64,000 bases of DNA from the NCBI GenBank assembly GCA_018267385.1, contig JAFDYN010000006.1, forward strand, positions 186,001-250,000, written 5' to 3'. Within the stretch, counting starts at the first letter, position 1, and the number at the start of each line of letters is the position of its first letter. The position numbers and the translations under genes are program-made. The notes below the pieces were generated by a model. The model was not told the DNA's origin. It was given only the letters and a program-made list of their open reading frames with translations, and made no database searches. Origin of the DNA: Bacteroidota bacterium (lineage in GTDB: Bacteria; Bacteroidota; Bacteroidia; Chitinophagales; LD1). This document shows positions 17,544-26,671 of the stretch, in pieces.

Positions 17544-17567
17544 CTATAGTTTGATGTGTGAGATCGC

Positions 17568-17945
17568 TTAGAATACGTTCAGCAAAGAACGCATGTGCTG
17601 CCATGAGCCACCCTCATATGCGAAGGCGATGATAGCCCATATGAGGAATGAGAACGGCAGGATGCAAGTCAGGAAGAACCCCCTGGTCTCATTCTTGAGG
17701 TGCATAAAGGTGCCCATGATGTATACCACCTTCACTACTGACATGACAGCCATGAAGAGGTTGATCAGCCACTTAAAGTTTCCTCCGGTCGGGTTGAAAT
17801 GATCGTATGTGATCGCTACGCCTACCTCTACCACGGTCACGATAGACAGGATGATGATCGTCTTCAGTACCTCACCCTTGCCATGAGAGTACTCAGCGTC
17901 AGAGAGGTGCAGGTGGCCTTCCGGCATATCTGTGTGTTGTTCCAT
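17568..17945 (-). CDS. cytochrome c oxidase subunit IV family protein
   Basis: A 125-aa membrane protein with three hydrophobic segments and a short histidine-containing N-terminus, as in the prokaryotic cytochrome c oxidase subunit IV (CtaF/CoxD) family. The V-K-V-V-Y-I-M-G-T-F-M-H-L-K segment is typical. It is the last gene of the act-cox block and follows a subunit III gene by 49 bp. It stabilises the oxidase in the membrane and has no cofactor. Confidence 0.88.
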   Translation of the reverse strand: MEQHTDMPEGHLHLSDAEYSHGKGEVLKTIIILSIVTVVEVGVAITYDHFNPTGGNFKWLINLFMAVMSVVKVVYIMGTFMHLKNETRGFFLTCILPFSFLIWAIIAFAYEGGSWQHMRSLLNVF

Positions 17946-17994
17946 ATTCTTTTAGTATTGAGTCTTGAGTCAATTACAGTTTCTTAAATAATGA

Positions 17995-18684
17995 TTAGAG
18001 CAGGTAGAAGCAAAGGAATACATATACCCATACCAGATCCACAAAGTGCCAGTAGAGGCCGAGCTTCTCTACCATCTCATAGTGGCCGCGCTTTTCAAAA
18101 GTGCCATTCCAGGTAGATACGAGCAGCCAGGTATTGAGCAGTACACCACCGAATACGTGGAGGCCGTGGAAACCCGTGATGATGAAGAAGAGCTGACCGA
18201 AGTTTACCACCTTGGTCACATCTGCTGCGTGAGTAGGGGTCATACCTTCAGCGATCAGGTGAGACCACTCCAGGTACTGGCAGCCGAGAAACATCAGACC
18301 GCAGATGATCGTAGGGATCAGAAACTTGATCACACCCCAGCGGTCCATACGGTAGCCCTCCTGTACCGCGCGCACCATAGTGTAGGAGCTCACGATGAGG
18401 AGGAAGGTCATGAAGCTGACGAATACAAGCGGCGCCTTGACACCCTCAAAGATATGCAGCGGTATAGAGCTGAATACTTCAGCCGGATTGGGCCATGTGA
18501 GGCTCTGAGTGAAACGCAGTGATGCGTAGGTGATCAGGAATGATGCAAAGGTGAAGGTATCAGAGATTAGGAAATACCACATCATTACCTTGCCGTAACT
18601 GATGCCAAACGGGGAGCGCCCGCCCTTCCAGAGCTCGCGCTCTGATACTACTCCGTGACCTTGTTCTACTGTAGCAGATGCCAT
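17995..18684 (-). CDS. cytochrome c oxidase subunit III (second copy in the block)
   Basis: A 229-aa protein with seven predicted helices in the second half of the family pattern: F-F-I-I-T-G-F-H-G-L-H-V, then Y-W-H-F-V-D-L-V-W-V at the end. It begins MASATVEQGHGVVSERELWKGG. Subunit III binds lipid and guards the proton path of the aa3-type oxidase. A second subunit III gene lies directly upstream (18875-19561), so the operon has two. They may form one functional unit or belong to alternative oxidase forms. Confidence 0.93.
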   Translation of the reverse strand: MASATVEQGHGVVSERELWKGGRSPFGISYGKVMMWYFLISDTFTFASFLITYASLRFTQSLTWPNPAEVFSSIPLHIFEGVKAPLVFVSFMTFLLIVSSYTMVRAVQEGYRMDRWGVIKFLIPTIICGLMFLGCQYLEWSHLIAEGMTPTHAADVTKVVNFGQLFFIITGFHGLHVFGGVLLNTWLLVSTWNGTFEKRGHYEMVEKLGLYWHFVDLVWVYVFLCFYLL

Positions 18685-18720
18685 TGTTGCTTTTTATTTT
18701 GCTTTTTAATACTCAAATCC

Positions 18721-18766
18721 ACCTCACCCATCTGCCTTTGGCATCTTCCCTCTCCGAGGGAGAGGG
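18721..18766. repeat. dispersed palindromic repeat copy
   Basis: CACCTCACCCATCTGCCTTTGG and then CTTCCCTCTCC-GA-GGGAGAGGGAAG lie between the two subunit III genes. This is a further copy of the element at 14561 and 16411, here inside an operon. It may cause partial termination or processing between the two genes. Confidence 0.55.
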
Positions 18767-18874
18767 AAGAACCTGCCGTTTGCTAAGGGCGATTCTTTAT
18801 TTTCAATTCAGGTTCCTATTTCAACATTGTCTTTCGACTGATCCTCTTGATTCTTGACTCTTGCTCCTCCTCGC

Positions 18875-19561
18875 CTACCTGTAGTTGAAATACAGGAACA
18901 GGTAGAGGTATATCCAGACGATGTCTATGTAGTGCCAGAATGTGACCAGCAACTCCATGTGCAGTTTGCGTTTGGGGTTGATCACATCTTTCAGCTCATA
19001 GAGCGGGTCGCGGCGAGCGCGGATGGCCAGTATGAGCACGATGGCTGTGACCAGGAGCGCTACTACTATGTGCAGTCCGTGTACGATGGCCATCAGGTAG
19101 ACAAACTGCCCTGCGATATTGCCAGTAAGCGGAAAACCCATAGCCGCCAGTGCGCGAAAACCCAGCCACTGCATCACCAGGAAGGCCACAGCCAGTATAA
19201 AGCCCAGCGTGAAGAGCCACCTAAAGGCAGAAAACCTGGCCTTGCGATAGCTGATCAGCGCGGCATGCATAGCTATACTCACTCCTATGATGACCGCTGT
19301 GCTGGCCATGAAGATAGATGGCAGCCGGAAGTTTTCCCAGCTTTTAAAGTCCCCCTTCTTCAGGATCAGCGCACTCGTCAGTGCTGCAAAGAACATTGTC
19401 ATACTCGCCATGCCGAGCCAAAGGGCAAATTTCTGCGGGTGCACTCCGGTATACTCCGTAGTGCCTTTCAGCTCCTGCATGTATTCATCCTCTCCTCTAC
19501 TCATCGCTATAGTACGATTCATACTTAATATACTTTTTCCCTTCCGGGAAAATCCTTTCAA
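18875..19561 (-). CDS. cytochrome c oxidase subunit III (first copy in the block)
   Basis: A protein of up to 228 aa with five clear helices, and the family motif M-A-I-V-H-G-L-H-I-V then F-W-H-Y-I-D-I-V-W-I. Met14 or Met20 (MSRGEDEYMQEL) is a likelier start than residue 1, since the first 13 residues are basic and unlike the family. It starts 1 bp after the heme O synthase stop when read from 19561. Part of the same aa3-type oxidase. Confidence 0.93.
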   Translation of the reverse strand: MKGFSRKGKSILSMNRTIAMSRGEDEYMQELKGTTEYTGVHPQKFALWLGMASMTMFFAALTSALILKKGDFKSWENFRLPSIFMASTAVIIGVSIAMHAALISYRKARFSAFRWLFTLGFILAVAFLVMQWLGFRALAAMGFPLTGNIAGQFVYLMAIVHGLHIVVALLVTAIVLILAIRARRDPLYELKDVINPKRKLHMELLVTFWHYIDIVWIYLYLFLYFNYR

Positions 19562-19562
19562 T

Positions 19563-20471
19563 TTATATCCTGCCCAACACCAGTGCCAGCTGTACTACCG
19601 GCAGGTACAGGAAGGATGTGTAAAGCACCTTTTTGGCAGAGGCATCGGTGCACTTCTGATAGTGCTCCAGCGCCAGCCAGAGAAATACGGCACCAAACGC
19701 TGCGATCACACCGGCAGATATGATGCCTATCCATCCCATGAAATAAGGGACCATAGATACGATCAGCAGACCGGCACAATAGATCACAGAGTGTATCGCT
19801 GTCATGCGTGTTTTGCCGGAGGCAGATGGCATCATATTAATCCCGGCGTTCAGGTACTCCTCATAGCGGATCCATGCTATGGACCAGAAGTGCGGAAACT
19901 GCCAGAGGAACTGGATAGCAAAAAGGGAGATCGCTACAAAGTAGTCGACCTCGCCCTGCCCGCTGGCACATACGTACCCGATCATAGGAGGCAGTGCACC
20001 CGGTATAGCACCTACGAATACTGCGATAGAAGAAACCTTCTTGAGCGGCGTGTAGATGAAGGCATAAGAGAGCAGAGATACAGCTGCCAGTACACCTGCA
20101 GTGAGGTTAAACTGGAAAGACAAGATGAGCACACCTATCACGCCCATGATACCGGCAGAAAGCATGGCCTCCGCCACAGACATGTTGCCTGTAGGCAGTG
20201 GGCGGTTCATGGTACGGGTCATCAGCTTGTCCGAATCCTTCTCGATGATCTCGTTCAGGATATTGGAAGCACATGTCACCATCAGGCCGGCTGCAAAGAA
20301 GAGGCCGAATGATGCCCAATGGATATTGTGCAGATCTGCACCGAAGAGATAACCCAGACCGGCAGAGATACCTACAGTCAGGCTCAGCCTGATCTTAGTC
20401 AGCTCCGCATAGTCCCTGAGCTTCTGCACCAGCAGGCTCGGTTGCTTTTCTATGACATCTACTTTTTGCAC
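19563..20471 (-). CDS. ctaB: protoheme IX farnesyltransferase (heme O synthase)
   Basis: A 302-aa UbiA-family prenyltransferase that adds a farnesyl group to heme B to give heme O, the precursor of heme A in the oxidase. The prenyl-diphosphate motif is N-E-I-I-E-K-D-S-D-K, followed by R-T-x-N-R-P-L-P. About eight or nine helices are seen. It sits between subunit I and the subunit III genes, as usual. Confidence 0.95.
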   Translation of the reverse strand: MQKVDVIEKQPSLLVQKLRDYAELTKIRLSLTVGISAGLGYLFGADLHNIHWASFGLFFAAGLMVTCASNILNEIIEKDSDKLMTRTMNRPLPTGNMSVAEAMLSAGIMGVIGVLILSFQFNLTAGVLAAVSLLSYAFIYTPLKKVSSIAVFVGAIPGALPPMIGYVCASGQGEVDYFVAISLFAIQFLWQFPHFWSIAWIRYEEYLNAGINMMPSASGKTRMTAIHSVIYCAGLLIVSMVPYFMGWIGIISAGVIAAFGAVFLWLALEHYQKCTDASAKKVLYTSFLYLPVVQLALVLGRI

Positions 20472-20506
20472 GATCTATCTATACTACCTTTACTAATCTT
20501 AATTTA

Positions 20507-22348
20507 TCAAGTGTGCTCTACCTCACCAGGAGCCAGCGGCGTATTCTGAGAGATATAAGGCTTGTCATTTACGCTGTAGTCATATGGCCACCTGTATACA
20601 GATGGTATCTCACCGGCCCAGTTGCCGTGTATGCGCTCGATAGGTGCAGTCCACTCGAGGGTGGTACCTTCCCATGGATTGCCATAAGTGTGACCATCTT
20701 CTGTGCGCTCTACATCTACCTTGCGGCCGTTGAAGATGCTGTAGAAGAAGTTTACCACAAATATCAGCTGTGCGATGAATACCACGATAGCTGCTATAGA
20801 GATAAACTGTGTGAGGAAGTTGAAGTTATTGAAGGTCTCAAAGTTTGCAAAAGTATAGTAACGACGAGGGAGACCAGTCATGAAGTGCATAGGGAAGAAG
20901 ATAGCATAGCCACCGATCAGCGTCACATAGAAGTGAATGTAGCCCAGCGTATCATTCATAAAGCGGCCATAGAAACGAGGGAACCAGTGATACACTCCGG
21001 CAAACATACCGAAGAACGCCGCTACACCCATTACGATGTGGAAGTGTGCTACTACGAAGTATGTATCATGGAGCTGGATGTCTATCGGAGAGTTACCCAG
21101 CATCAGACCAGTGAGACCACCAGAGATGAACATAGATACGAAACCGATAGCAAACATCATCGGTACAGAGAGGCGTACGCTGCCCTTCCAGATCGTACCG
21201 ATCCAGTTGAACACCTTGATAGCCGATGGCACCGCGATGAGGAGTGTGAAGAGTACGAATACTGCTGCGAGGTTTGGATTAAGACCTGTCACGAACATGT
21301 GGTGGGCCCACACCAGGAAGGAGATCACCACGATGGCCATGATGGATACCACCATCGCACGGTAGCCAAAGATAGGCTTGCGGCTGTGTACAGACAGTAC
21401 CTCAGATACGATACCCATGGCAGGCAGGATGATGATGTATACCTCAGGGTGACCGAGGAACCAGAACAGGTGCTGGAACAGGATCGGAGAGCCGCCACGG
21501 TAGTCGAGCAGGTGGCCATTTACTACGATCATATTCAGATAGAATGAAGTACCCAGCAGACGGTCAAACTCGAGGAGTGCCACACCTGCGAGGAGCGCAG
21601 GGAAAGACAGGATACCGAGGATAGCCGTAAACATGAATGCCCAGATAGTGAGAGGGAGCTTCATCATGCTCATGCCCTTTGTACGGAGGTTCAGGATGGT
21701 AGCTACATAGTTGAGGCCACCGAGCAGAGATGATACAATGAAGAAGGTCATAGCCAGCGCCCACATATCAAAGCCCAGACCGGAACCCTTGTTGATAGCG
21801 ATATCGCGGAGGCCATTCAGCGGCGGGTAAGCCGTCCAGCCACCTGATGCAGGACCAGTCTGGAGGAAGAATGATATGAAGAGCACTACTGATGCTGCAA
21901 AGAAGAACCAGTAAGATAGCATATTGATAAAGCCTGAGGCCATATCACGTGCGCCGATCTGGTATGGTATCAGCAGGTTAGCAAAGGTACCTGAGAGGCC
22001 ACCGGTGAGTACGAAGAATACGAGGATCGTACCGTGCATGGTCACCATAGCGAGGTAAAACTCATTGCTGATCTTGCCACCTTCAGCCCACTTGCCCAAA
22101 AGTGACTCCAGGAATGGGAAGGTATCATTAGGCCAGCCGAGCTGCAGACGGAAAAGGACTGAGAGCAATCCACCTACGATACCCCAAAACATACCTGTGA
22201 TGAGGAACTGCTTGGCGATCGTCTTGTGATCCGTAGAGAACACATACGTCTCGAGCCAGGTAGGCTCATGGTGGTGTTCATGCCCGTGGATGTGGTCTGT
22301 ATCCACATGCCCGTGTACGTCGGCGGTTGTTGTTGTTTGAGCACTCAT
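20507..22348 (-). CDS. ctaD: cytochrome c oxidase subunit I
   Basis: A 613-aa heme-copper oxidase core with twelve or more helices. The catalytic segments are present: W-F-L-G-H-P-E-V-Y (CuB His and the cross-linked Tyr), W-A-H-H-M-F, and H-F-H-I-V-M-G for the heme ligands. A His-rich N-terminal tail (HGHVDTDHIHGHEHHHE) precedes the first helix and may bind metal. It follows subunit II by 64 bp and is followed by ctaB. K/D-channel type (A1 or A2) was not decided. Confidence 0.97.
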   Translation of the reverse strand: MSAQTTTTADVHGHVDTDHIHGHEHHHEPTWLETYVFSTDHKTIAKQFLITGMFWGIVGGLLSVLFRLQLGWPNDTFPFLESLLGKWAEGGKISNEFYLAMVTMHGTILVFFVLTGGLSGTFANLLIPYQIGARDMASGFINMLSYWFFFAASVVLFISFFLQTGPASGGWTAYPPLNGLRDIAINKGSGLGFDMWALAMTFFIVSSLLGGLNYVATILNLRTKGMSMMKLPLTIWAFMFTAILGILSFPALLAGVALLEFDRLLGTSFYLNMIVVNGHLLDYRGGSPILFQHLFWFLGHPEVYIIILPAMGIVSEVLSVHSRKPIFGYRAMVVSIMAIVVISFLVWAHHMFVTGLNPNLAAVFVLFTLLIAVPSAIKVFNWIGTIWKGSVRLSVPMMFAIGFVSMFISGGLTGLMLGNSPIDIQLHDTYFVVAHFHIVMGVAAFFGMFAGVYHWFPRFYGRFMNDTLGYIHFYVTLIGGYAIFFPMHFMTGLPRRYYTFANFETFNNFNFLTQFISIAAIVVFIAQLIFVVNFFYSIFNGRKVDVERTEDGHTYGNPWEGTTLEWTAPIERIHGNWAGEIPSVYRWPYDYSVNDKPYISQNTPLAPGEVEHT

Positions 22349-22412
22349 GACTACTTCTTATTGATATTTATTAGTGTGCAAAATAGCACTGCTATTTTTT
22401 AGTTTATGATTC

Positions 22413-23552
22413 TTATTTCTTGACCAATGCAGCTACAGGTTTGCCAGTCTTGGCAGCGTCCTTGCCGGTGCTGTCTGTAGCGGCTGTAGCCGGAGCAGCT
22501 GCAGTATCTACAGAGGCAGATTCAGACTTTGGCGCTACATAGATAGGAGTCTGCTTCTTCATCCACTCATCGTATTCAGCCTGGTCTTTTACTACTACTA
22601 CCTCCTTCTGCATACCATAGTGAGAGCGGCCGCAGATCTCAGTACAAGCGAGCTCATACTTGAAGGTCTTCCAGCGAGGCTCACCTGTCTCAGGGTTGAT
22701 CGTATTCCACCATGGCAGCGTCTTCAGGTAGTCGCGCATTTCCTCAGTAGTATACTTTGGTGTGAAGTAGAACTGAGTAGGGATACCCGGCACGCAGTCC
22801 ATCTTGACACGAAAGTGAGGCAGGTAGAATGAATGGATCACATCCAGCGCACCCAGCTTCACGAGTACTGGCTTGTCCTTGATGAAGACCAGCTTGTCAG
22901 ACCAGAAGTCGTCGTGGCTGTTTGGATCGGTCCAGTCGATACCCAGTTCGTTGGTAGGAGTGATATGCGCTGTATCCAGTATGCGGTGGCCAAACTTGCC
23001 GTCTGCACCGGGATAGCGGGCCATCCATTGAAACTGCTTGGCAGTCACCTCTACCACGAGTGGATTTTTATCACGGCCTTCTACATTGAAGATGCCAAAC
23101 CAAACCCTCATACCCATTACCACCAGTACTGCGAGTACGATGGCCGGGATCACTGTCCAGATCACCTCCAGCTGATTATTGTGAGAGTAGAAGTACGCTT
23201 TCTTGTTCTTGCTCTGATTGTACCTGTAGGCAAAGTAGAAAAGTGCAAACTGAGTCAGGATAAACACGATGGTCATGAAGAACAGCGTCACATAAAAAAG
23301 GTTGTCTGTCTTCTCACCGTGATAGGAAGCGGACTTAGGGATCATGATAGGAGCCAGCAGCTTGACCTGATATACGATGCTGATGAAGAATGCTATGACA
23401 AAACCGAGGAGCAGGTATCCGTTCCACTTGCTCTTGGCGTCATAGTTCATGCCTTTGCCGGCTATGTCTTCAGACAGTTCGTTGGTCTTGCCTATGAGGA
23501 CCAATACTGTGAAGAACAATACGATCAATGCAAAAGTGACAAATGCTAACAT
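22413..23552 (-). CDS. ctaC: cytochrome c oxidase subunit II
   Basis: A 379-aa subunit that receives electrons from cytochrome c through the CuA centre. CuA ligands are in H-S-F-Y-L-P-H-F and C-T-E-I-C-G-R-S-H-Y-G-M. Four hydrophobic segments lie in the first 180 residues, two more than the classic two-helix form. The C-terminal tail is rich in Ala, Ser and Asp, low complexity. It follows actF by 106 bp, at the join between the Act and oxidase genes. Confidence 0.95.
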   Translation of the reverse strand: MLAFVTFALIVLFFTVLVLIGKTNELSEDIAGKGMNYDAKSKWNGYLLLGFVIAFFISIVYQVKLLAPIMIPKSASYHGEKTDNLFYVTLFFMTIVFILTQFALFYFAYRYNQSKNKKAYFYSHNNQLEVIWTVIPAIVLAVLVVMGMRVWFGIFNVEGRDKNPLVVEVTAKQFQWMARYPGADGKFGHRILDTAHITPTNELGIDWTDPNSHDDFWSDKLVFIKDKPVLVKLGALDVIHSFYLPHFRVKMDCVPGIPTQFYFTPKYTTEEMRDYLKTLPWWNTINPETGEPRWKTFKYELACTEICGRSHYGMQKEVVVVKDQAEYDEWMKKQTPIYVAPKSESASVDTAAAPATAATDSTGKDAAKTGKPVAALVKK

Positions 23553-23658
23553 GATTTTTCTTTATTGATTTCCTTATAATTTCTTACTCAACTACTAGAA
23601 ACTAGTCTTTACTTTATTTTGTTTTCCGGTCCGGTGCAAATATAACGACTCCAGCGGC

Positions 23659-25221
23659 TTATGCGTACTCTACATGGTGGCGGAGGCTCTCCTTCAGATA
23701 AGGGTCATTTTCGTTAAATGTGCTATCCTTAGAGAACTCATTGAAAAACATATAGAGGAACATGCCGAGGAAACCTACGAAGGTCAGTAGCTCAGGCAGG
23801 CCGAGAGACGCCTTGGTCTGCAAACCGCAGCAAGCCTCCTCTCCTTCTTTACCTTCTTTGCATTCAGCCATGTGCTCCTTGCACTCGCCCTTGCCCATAC
23901 CGGCGCAGCAGGCTTTGGTTTCACTCTTGCCTTCTTCTGCCTTAGTTTCTTTTGCTTCGCCTTCTGTCTGGGCAGCAGCCTCGTTAGACGACTGGCCTTC
24001 TGCAGTGTTTGCATCAGTAGAGCCCTTCTCAGGTGTCACTACAGTCTTGCCTACTGTACCTTTAGCGGTGCCGGCATCGGCCTGTGCATAGAGTACAGTA
24101 GCCGTAGACTCAGCAGCAGCTTCCTTCTTCTCACCTTCTTTGCCTTCACCCTTAGTGCAGCAAGCCTCAGTACCAGCCGGGATCAGATTTGGCTCGAACA
24201 TGGTCATATTGAAGAAGTCTACATAGTGACCGAAGATCACCAGTACTGAGATGAAAGCTGCTACCTTCAGATTTCTTTTTGCACCTTTAGTGATAAAGAG
24301 CAGGAGCGGTGCGAGGAAGTTTATAGTCAGGGAAAGGAAGATAGTAACCTTGAAAAGAGGAACGTCAAACCTCTTTACCCAGTAGTTGGTATCTTCCGGG
24401 ATATTCGCATACCACTGGAGCATAAACTGAGAGAACCACAGGTAGGTCCAGAAGATAGAGAAAGCAAACATGTACTTGCCCATATCGTGGATGTGGTTTT
24501 CATTGACCTGCTGCAGGTAGCCGCGGCTCTTGAGGAAGATAACGAGCAGGATAGCCATAGCGAAACCACCGCAACCGTAGCTGGCAAAGTTGTACCAGCC
24601 GAAGAGGGTAGAATACCAGTGTGGATCCTGGCTCATGACCATATCCCAGCTCACAAAAGACTCAGATACTGCAAAGATAACGATCCAGAGTGCAGCCATA
24701 AGCTTAGAGCGCTTGTAGACTTTCTGATCGCCGATGTTCTTGGCATTGATCGCATTGATCACAGCCTTACCTACCAGGATCCAGAGGGTAAAGTAGATCA
24801 CCACGCGTGCAGTCCAGAAAGGCTTGGCAAAGAATGTTTGCTTTACGTTAGGCAGTTCTTTCATATTCTCCGCCAGTGACCAGTGCGCGTATAGATTATG
24901 ATAATTAGCCCACACACCGCCTACTATGATAGCGGCAAATACAGCTCCTATCACTACAAAGCCGGAGAGCGACATATATACCCTCTTGACCAGCGTGATC
25001 CAGCCTGAGTAGCCCAGTTGATTAGCCGAGGCAAAGAAGATACCAAAGATACCCATGCCTGTGAAGTAGTAGGTATTCAGGAGGATATTTGACCAGAAGC
25101 GGCTGTGATTGTCATGCACACCGTTGGCAAAGAAAGCCCAGATCAGGCCGAGCAGCCCCACCCCCATCATAATGAAGAGGTTCTTTTTCAGCTTGCCGTC
25201 AAATTCAAATTTTTCTACCAT
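23659..25221 (-). CDS. actF: alternative complex III subunit ActF with a Cys-rich insert
   Basis: A 520-aa quinol:cytochrome c oxidoreductase membrane subunit with about nine helices, conserved in N-Y-H-N-L-Y-A-H-W and W-D-M-V-M-S-Q-D-P-H-W-Y. Between the penultimate helix (ends about 345) and the last one (from about 474) lies an inserted loop of about 118 residues (352-470), rich in Glu, Lys, Ala and Thr. It contains eight Cys: 354, 355, 438, 439, 447, 454, 464 and 465, with three CC pairs. Other ActF proteins I know are shorter and lack it. The insert follows no heme or Fe-S motif that I recognise. Confidence 0.92.
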   Translation of the reverse strand: MVEKFEFDGKLKKNLFIMMGVGLLGLIWAFFANGVHDNHSRFWSNILLNTYYFTGMGIFGIFFASANQLGYSGWITLVKRVYMSLSGFVVIGAVFAAIIVGGVWANYHNLYAHWSLAENMKELPNVKQTFFAKPFWTARVVIYFTLWILVGKAVINAINAKNIGDQKVYKRSKLMAALWIVIFAVSESFVSWDMVMSQDPHWYSTLFGWYNFASYGCGGFAMAILLVIFLKSRGYLQQVNENHIHDMGKYMFAFSIFWTYLWFSQFMLQWYANIPEDTNYWVKRFDVPLFKVTIFLSLTINFLAPLLLFITKGAKRNLKVAAFISVLVIFGHYVDFFNMTMFEPNLIPAGTEACCTKGEGKEGEKKEAAAESTATVLYAQADAGTAKGTVGKTVVTPEKGSTDANTAEGQSSNEAAAQTEGEAKETKAEEGKSETKACCAGMGKGECKEHMAECKEGKEGEEACCGLQTKASLGLPELLTFVGFLGMFLYMFFNEFSKDSTFNENDPYLKESLRHHVEYA

Positions 25222-25277
25222 GTCTTTAAAATTACTTGTGTTCTGCTGTCTTTATTATCTCTGTTACGTTTTCCGGT

Positions 25278-26018
25278 TTATCCCTTTTTCTTGGCATCAG
25301 CCTTTGGCGCTTCCGCTTTAGCGTCTTTGCTATCACCTTCCTTGGCTGCACCCGCACCTGTAGCTGCACCGTCTATACCGGCGAGGCTCTTGATGTAGTG
25401 TATCACCTGCCACCTTTCGGTCACATTCAGTGAGTAGCCGTAGCCCCCCATCATACCCTTGCCATAGCTGACAGAGTAGAAGATATTGCCATCCTTGATC
25501 TCAGCGAGCCTCTTTTTGTAGTCAGGTGGTACTGCTGTGTACGGGCCGTCTGATCCGTCTTCCAGTACTACGAGGTTGCCCTGACCATTGCCTGCTGCGC
25601 CGTGGCAGTTGATGCAATGTGTATTGTAAAGCTTGGAACCCGCAGCCTTATTTTCATCGTTATACTCCAGCGGGTCTTTCAGCATAGCACCGGCCTTGTC
25701 ATACTCCTCCTGCCATTTGACCGGATCATGTGTGAAGTAGCTCTTTGACATATATGACATGAGGTATGCCTCATTTGTCCTGATCTTCTCATCGGCAGGT
25801 ATCCAGCCGCGAGGGATCGTGCCCGCTACCGGCTTGCGCGTAGATACAGAGTCTCCATCCTCATTGACTATCACGCTCGGAGCGTAGGTCTCCAGGGCGT
25901 TTGAGTAGGTCATATCCGGCATGTATGTACGGCCCGGAGTCTTAGGGTCAAAACCGCATGACGAGAACAGTGCCAGAGAGGCTGCTACTAGTGCTACGTT
26001 TATGATTTGCTTTCTCAT
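25278..26018 (-). CDS. actE: alternative complex III mono-heme cytochrome c ActE (lipoprotein)
   Basis: A 246-aa lipoprotein cytochrome c. The signal ends in the lipobox L-F-S-S-C at Cys21. The heme motif is C-I-N-C-H, and an axial Met is likely in G-K-G-M-M-G-G-Y-G-Y. The tail (residues about 220-246) is Ala/Lys/Asp-rich. ActE hands electrons from Act to the oxidase. It lies between actD and actF. Confidence 0.93.
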   Translation of the reverse strand: MRKQIINVALVAASLALFSSCGFDPKTPGRTYMPDMTYSNALETYAPSVIVNEDGDSVSTRKPVAGTIPRGWIPADEKIRTNEAYLMSYMSKSYFTHDPVKWQEEYDKAGAMLKDPLEYNDENKAAGSKLYNTHCINCHGAAGNGQGNLVVLEDGSDGPYTAVPPDYKKRLAEIKDGNIFYSVSYGKGMMGGYGYSLNVTERWQVIHYIKSLAGIDGAATGAGAAKEGDSKDAKAEAPKADAKKKG

Positions 26019-26078
26019 TCTCTTATTCTTATTGAGCTTCTATCTTTTCTTATTGCTTCAGAGGTTCTGTACTTCTGA

Positions 26079-26627
26079 TTATTCGCCGTCTTTGAATGTG
26101 CGGTTCTTCACCTCCACTGCGCCATTACCACTGCAGAGAGATTTGATCTTTTCGATCTCTTCGCCGGACTTGCCCTCTATGTCAAATACCAGAGCGAAAC
26201 GATCATCTGTAGTGCGTGGCTCATAGATGCGCGGTACGTAGCCGGGGATCAGCTTATTGCGCACACAGTATGTGAGTACCATACCCCATGCAGAGAAGAG
26301 GACGGTGAGCTCAAACGTGATCGGGATGAAAGATGGCAGCGGCCAGTATGGTTTGCCACCAAAGTTCAGCGGATAGTTGAAAGCCATCACCCATGTCATA
26401 AATGACAGCGCAAGTGTGGTACCCGTAGCACCAAAGAGGAAACCTACTGTATGGAGCCTCGTCTCGCGATAGCCGAGCGCCTCCTCCAGGCCATGGACCG
26501 GGAATGGCGTCAGTGTCTCATATATCTCCAGTCCGTCATGGCGGATATGCTCTATAGCGTGGAGGAATACCTCCTCATGATCCCAGAGACCGAGTACGAA
26601 ATTGTTGCTTTGTTTTACTGCACCCAT
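26079..26627 (-). CDS. actD: alternative complex III subunit ActD (DUF3341)
   Basis: A 182-aa membrane subunit with two helices and a soluble N-terminal part (H-E-E-V-F-L-H-A-I, then P-F-P-V-H-G-L-E-E-A-L-G) that is diagnostic for ActD. Between actC and actE, with gaps of 44 and 60 bp. A structural subunit without cofactors. Confidence 0.93.
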   Translation of the reverse strand: MGAVKQSNNFVLGLWDHEEVFLHAIEHIRHDGLEIYETLTPFPVHGLEEALGYRETRLHTVGFLFGATGTTLALSFMTWVMAFNYPLNFGGKPYWPLPSFIPITFELTVLFSAWGMVLTYCVRNKLIPGYVPRIYEPRTTDDRFALVFDIEGKSGEEIEKIKSLCSGNGAVEVKNRTFKDGE

Positions 26628-26671
26628 CTTTCTTTATTTACAGAATTACTGATTTTACGATTACTGATTAT

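Noticed and set aside
19287..20312. 341-codon open frame on the plus strand
   Set aside because: It is antisense to subunit III and ctaB, has a poor protein-like composition (many Arg, His, Cys, Tyr) and no family likeness.
20513..21547. 344-codon open frame on the plus strand
   Set aside because: It is a shadow of oxidase subunit I with His/Glu/Arg-rich low quality sequence.
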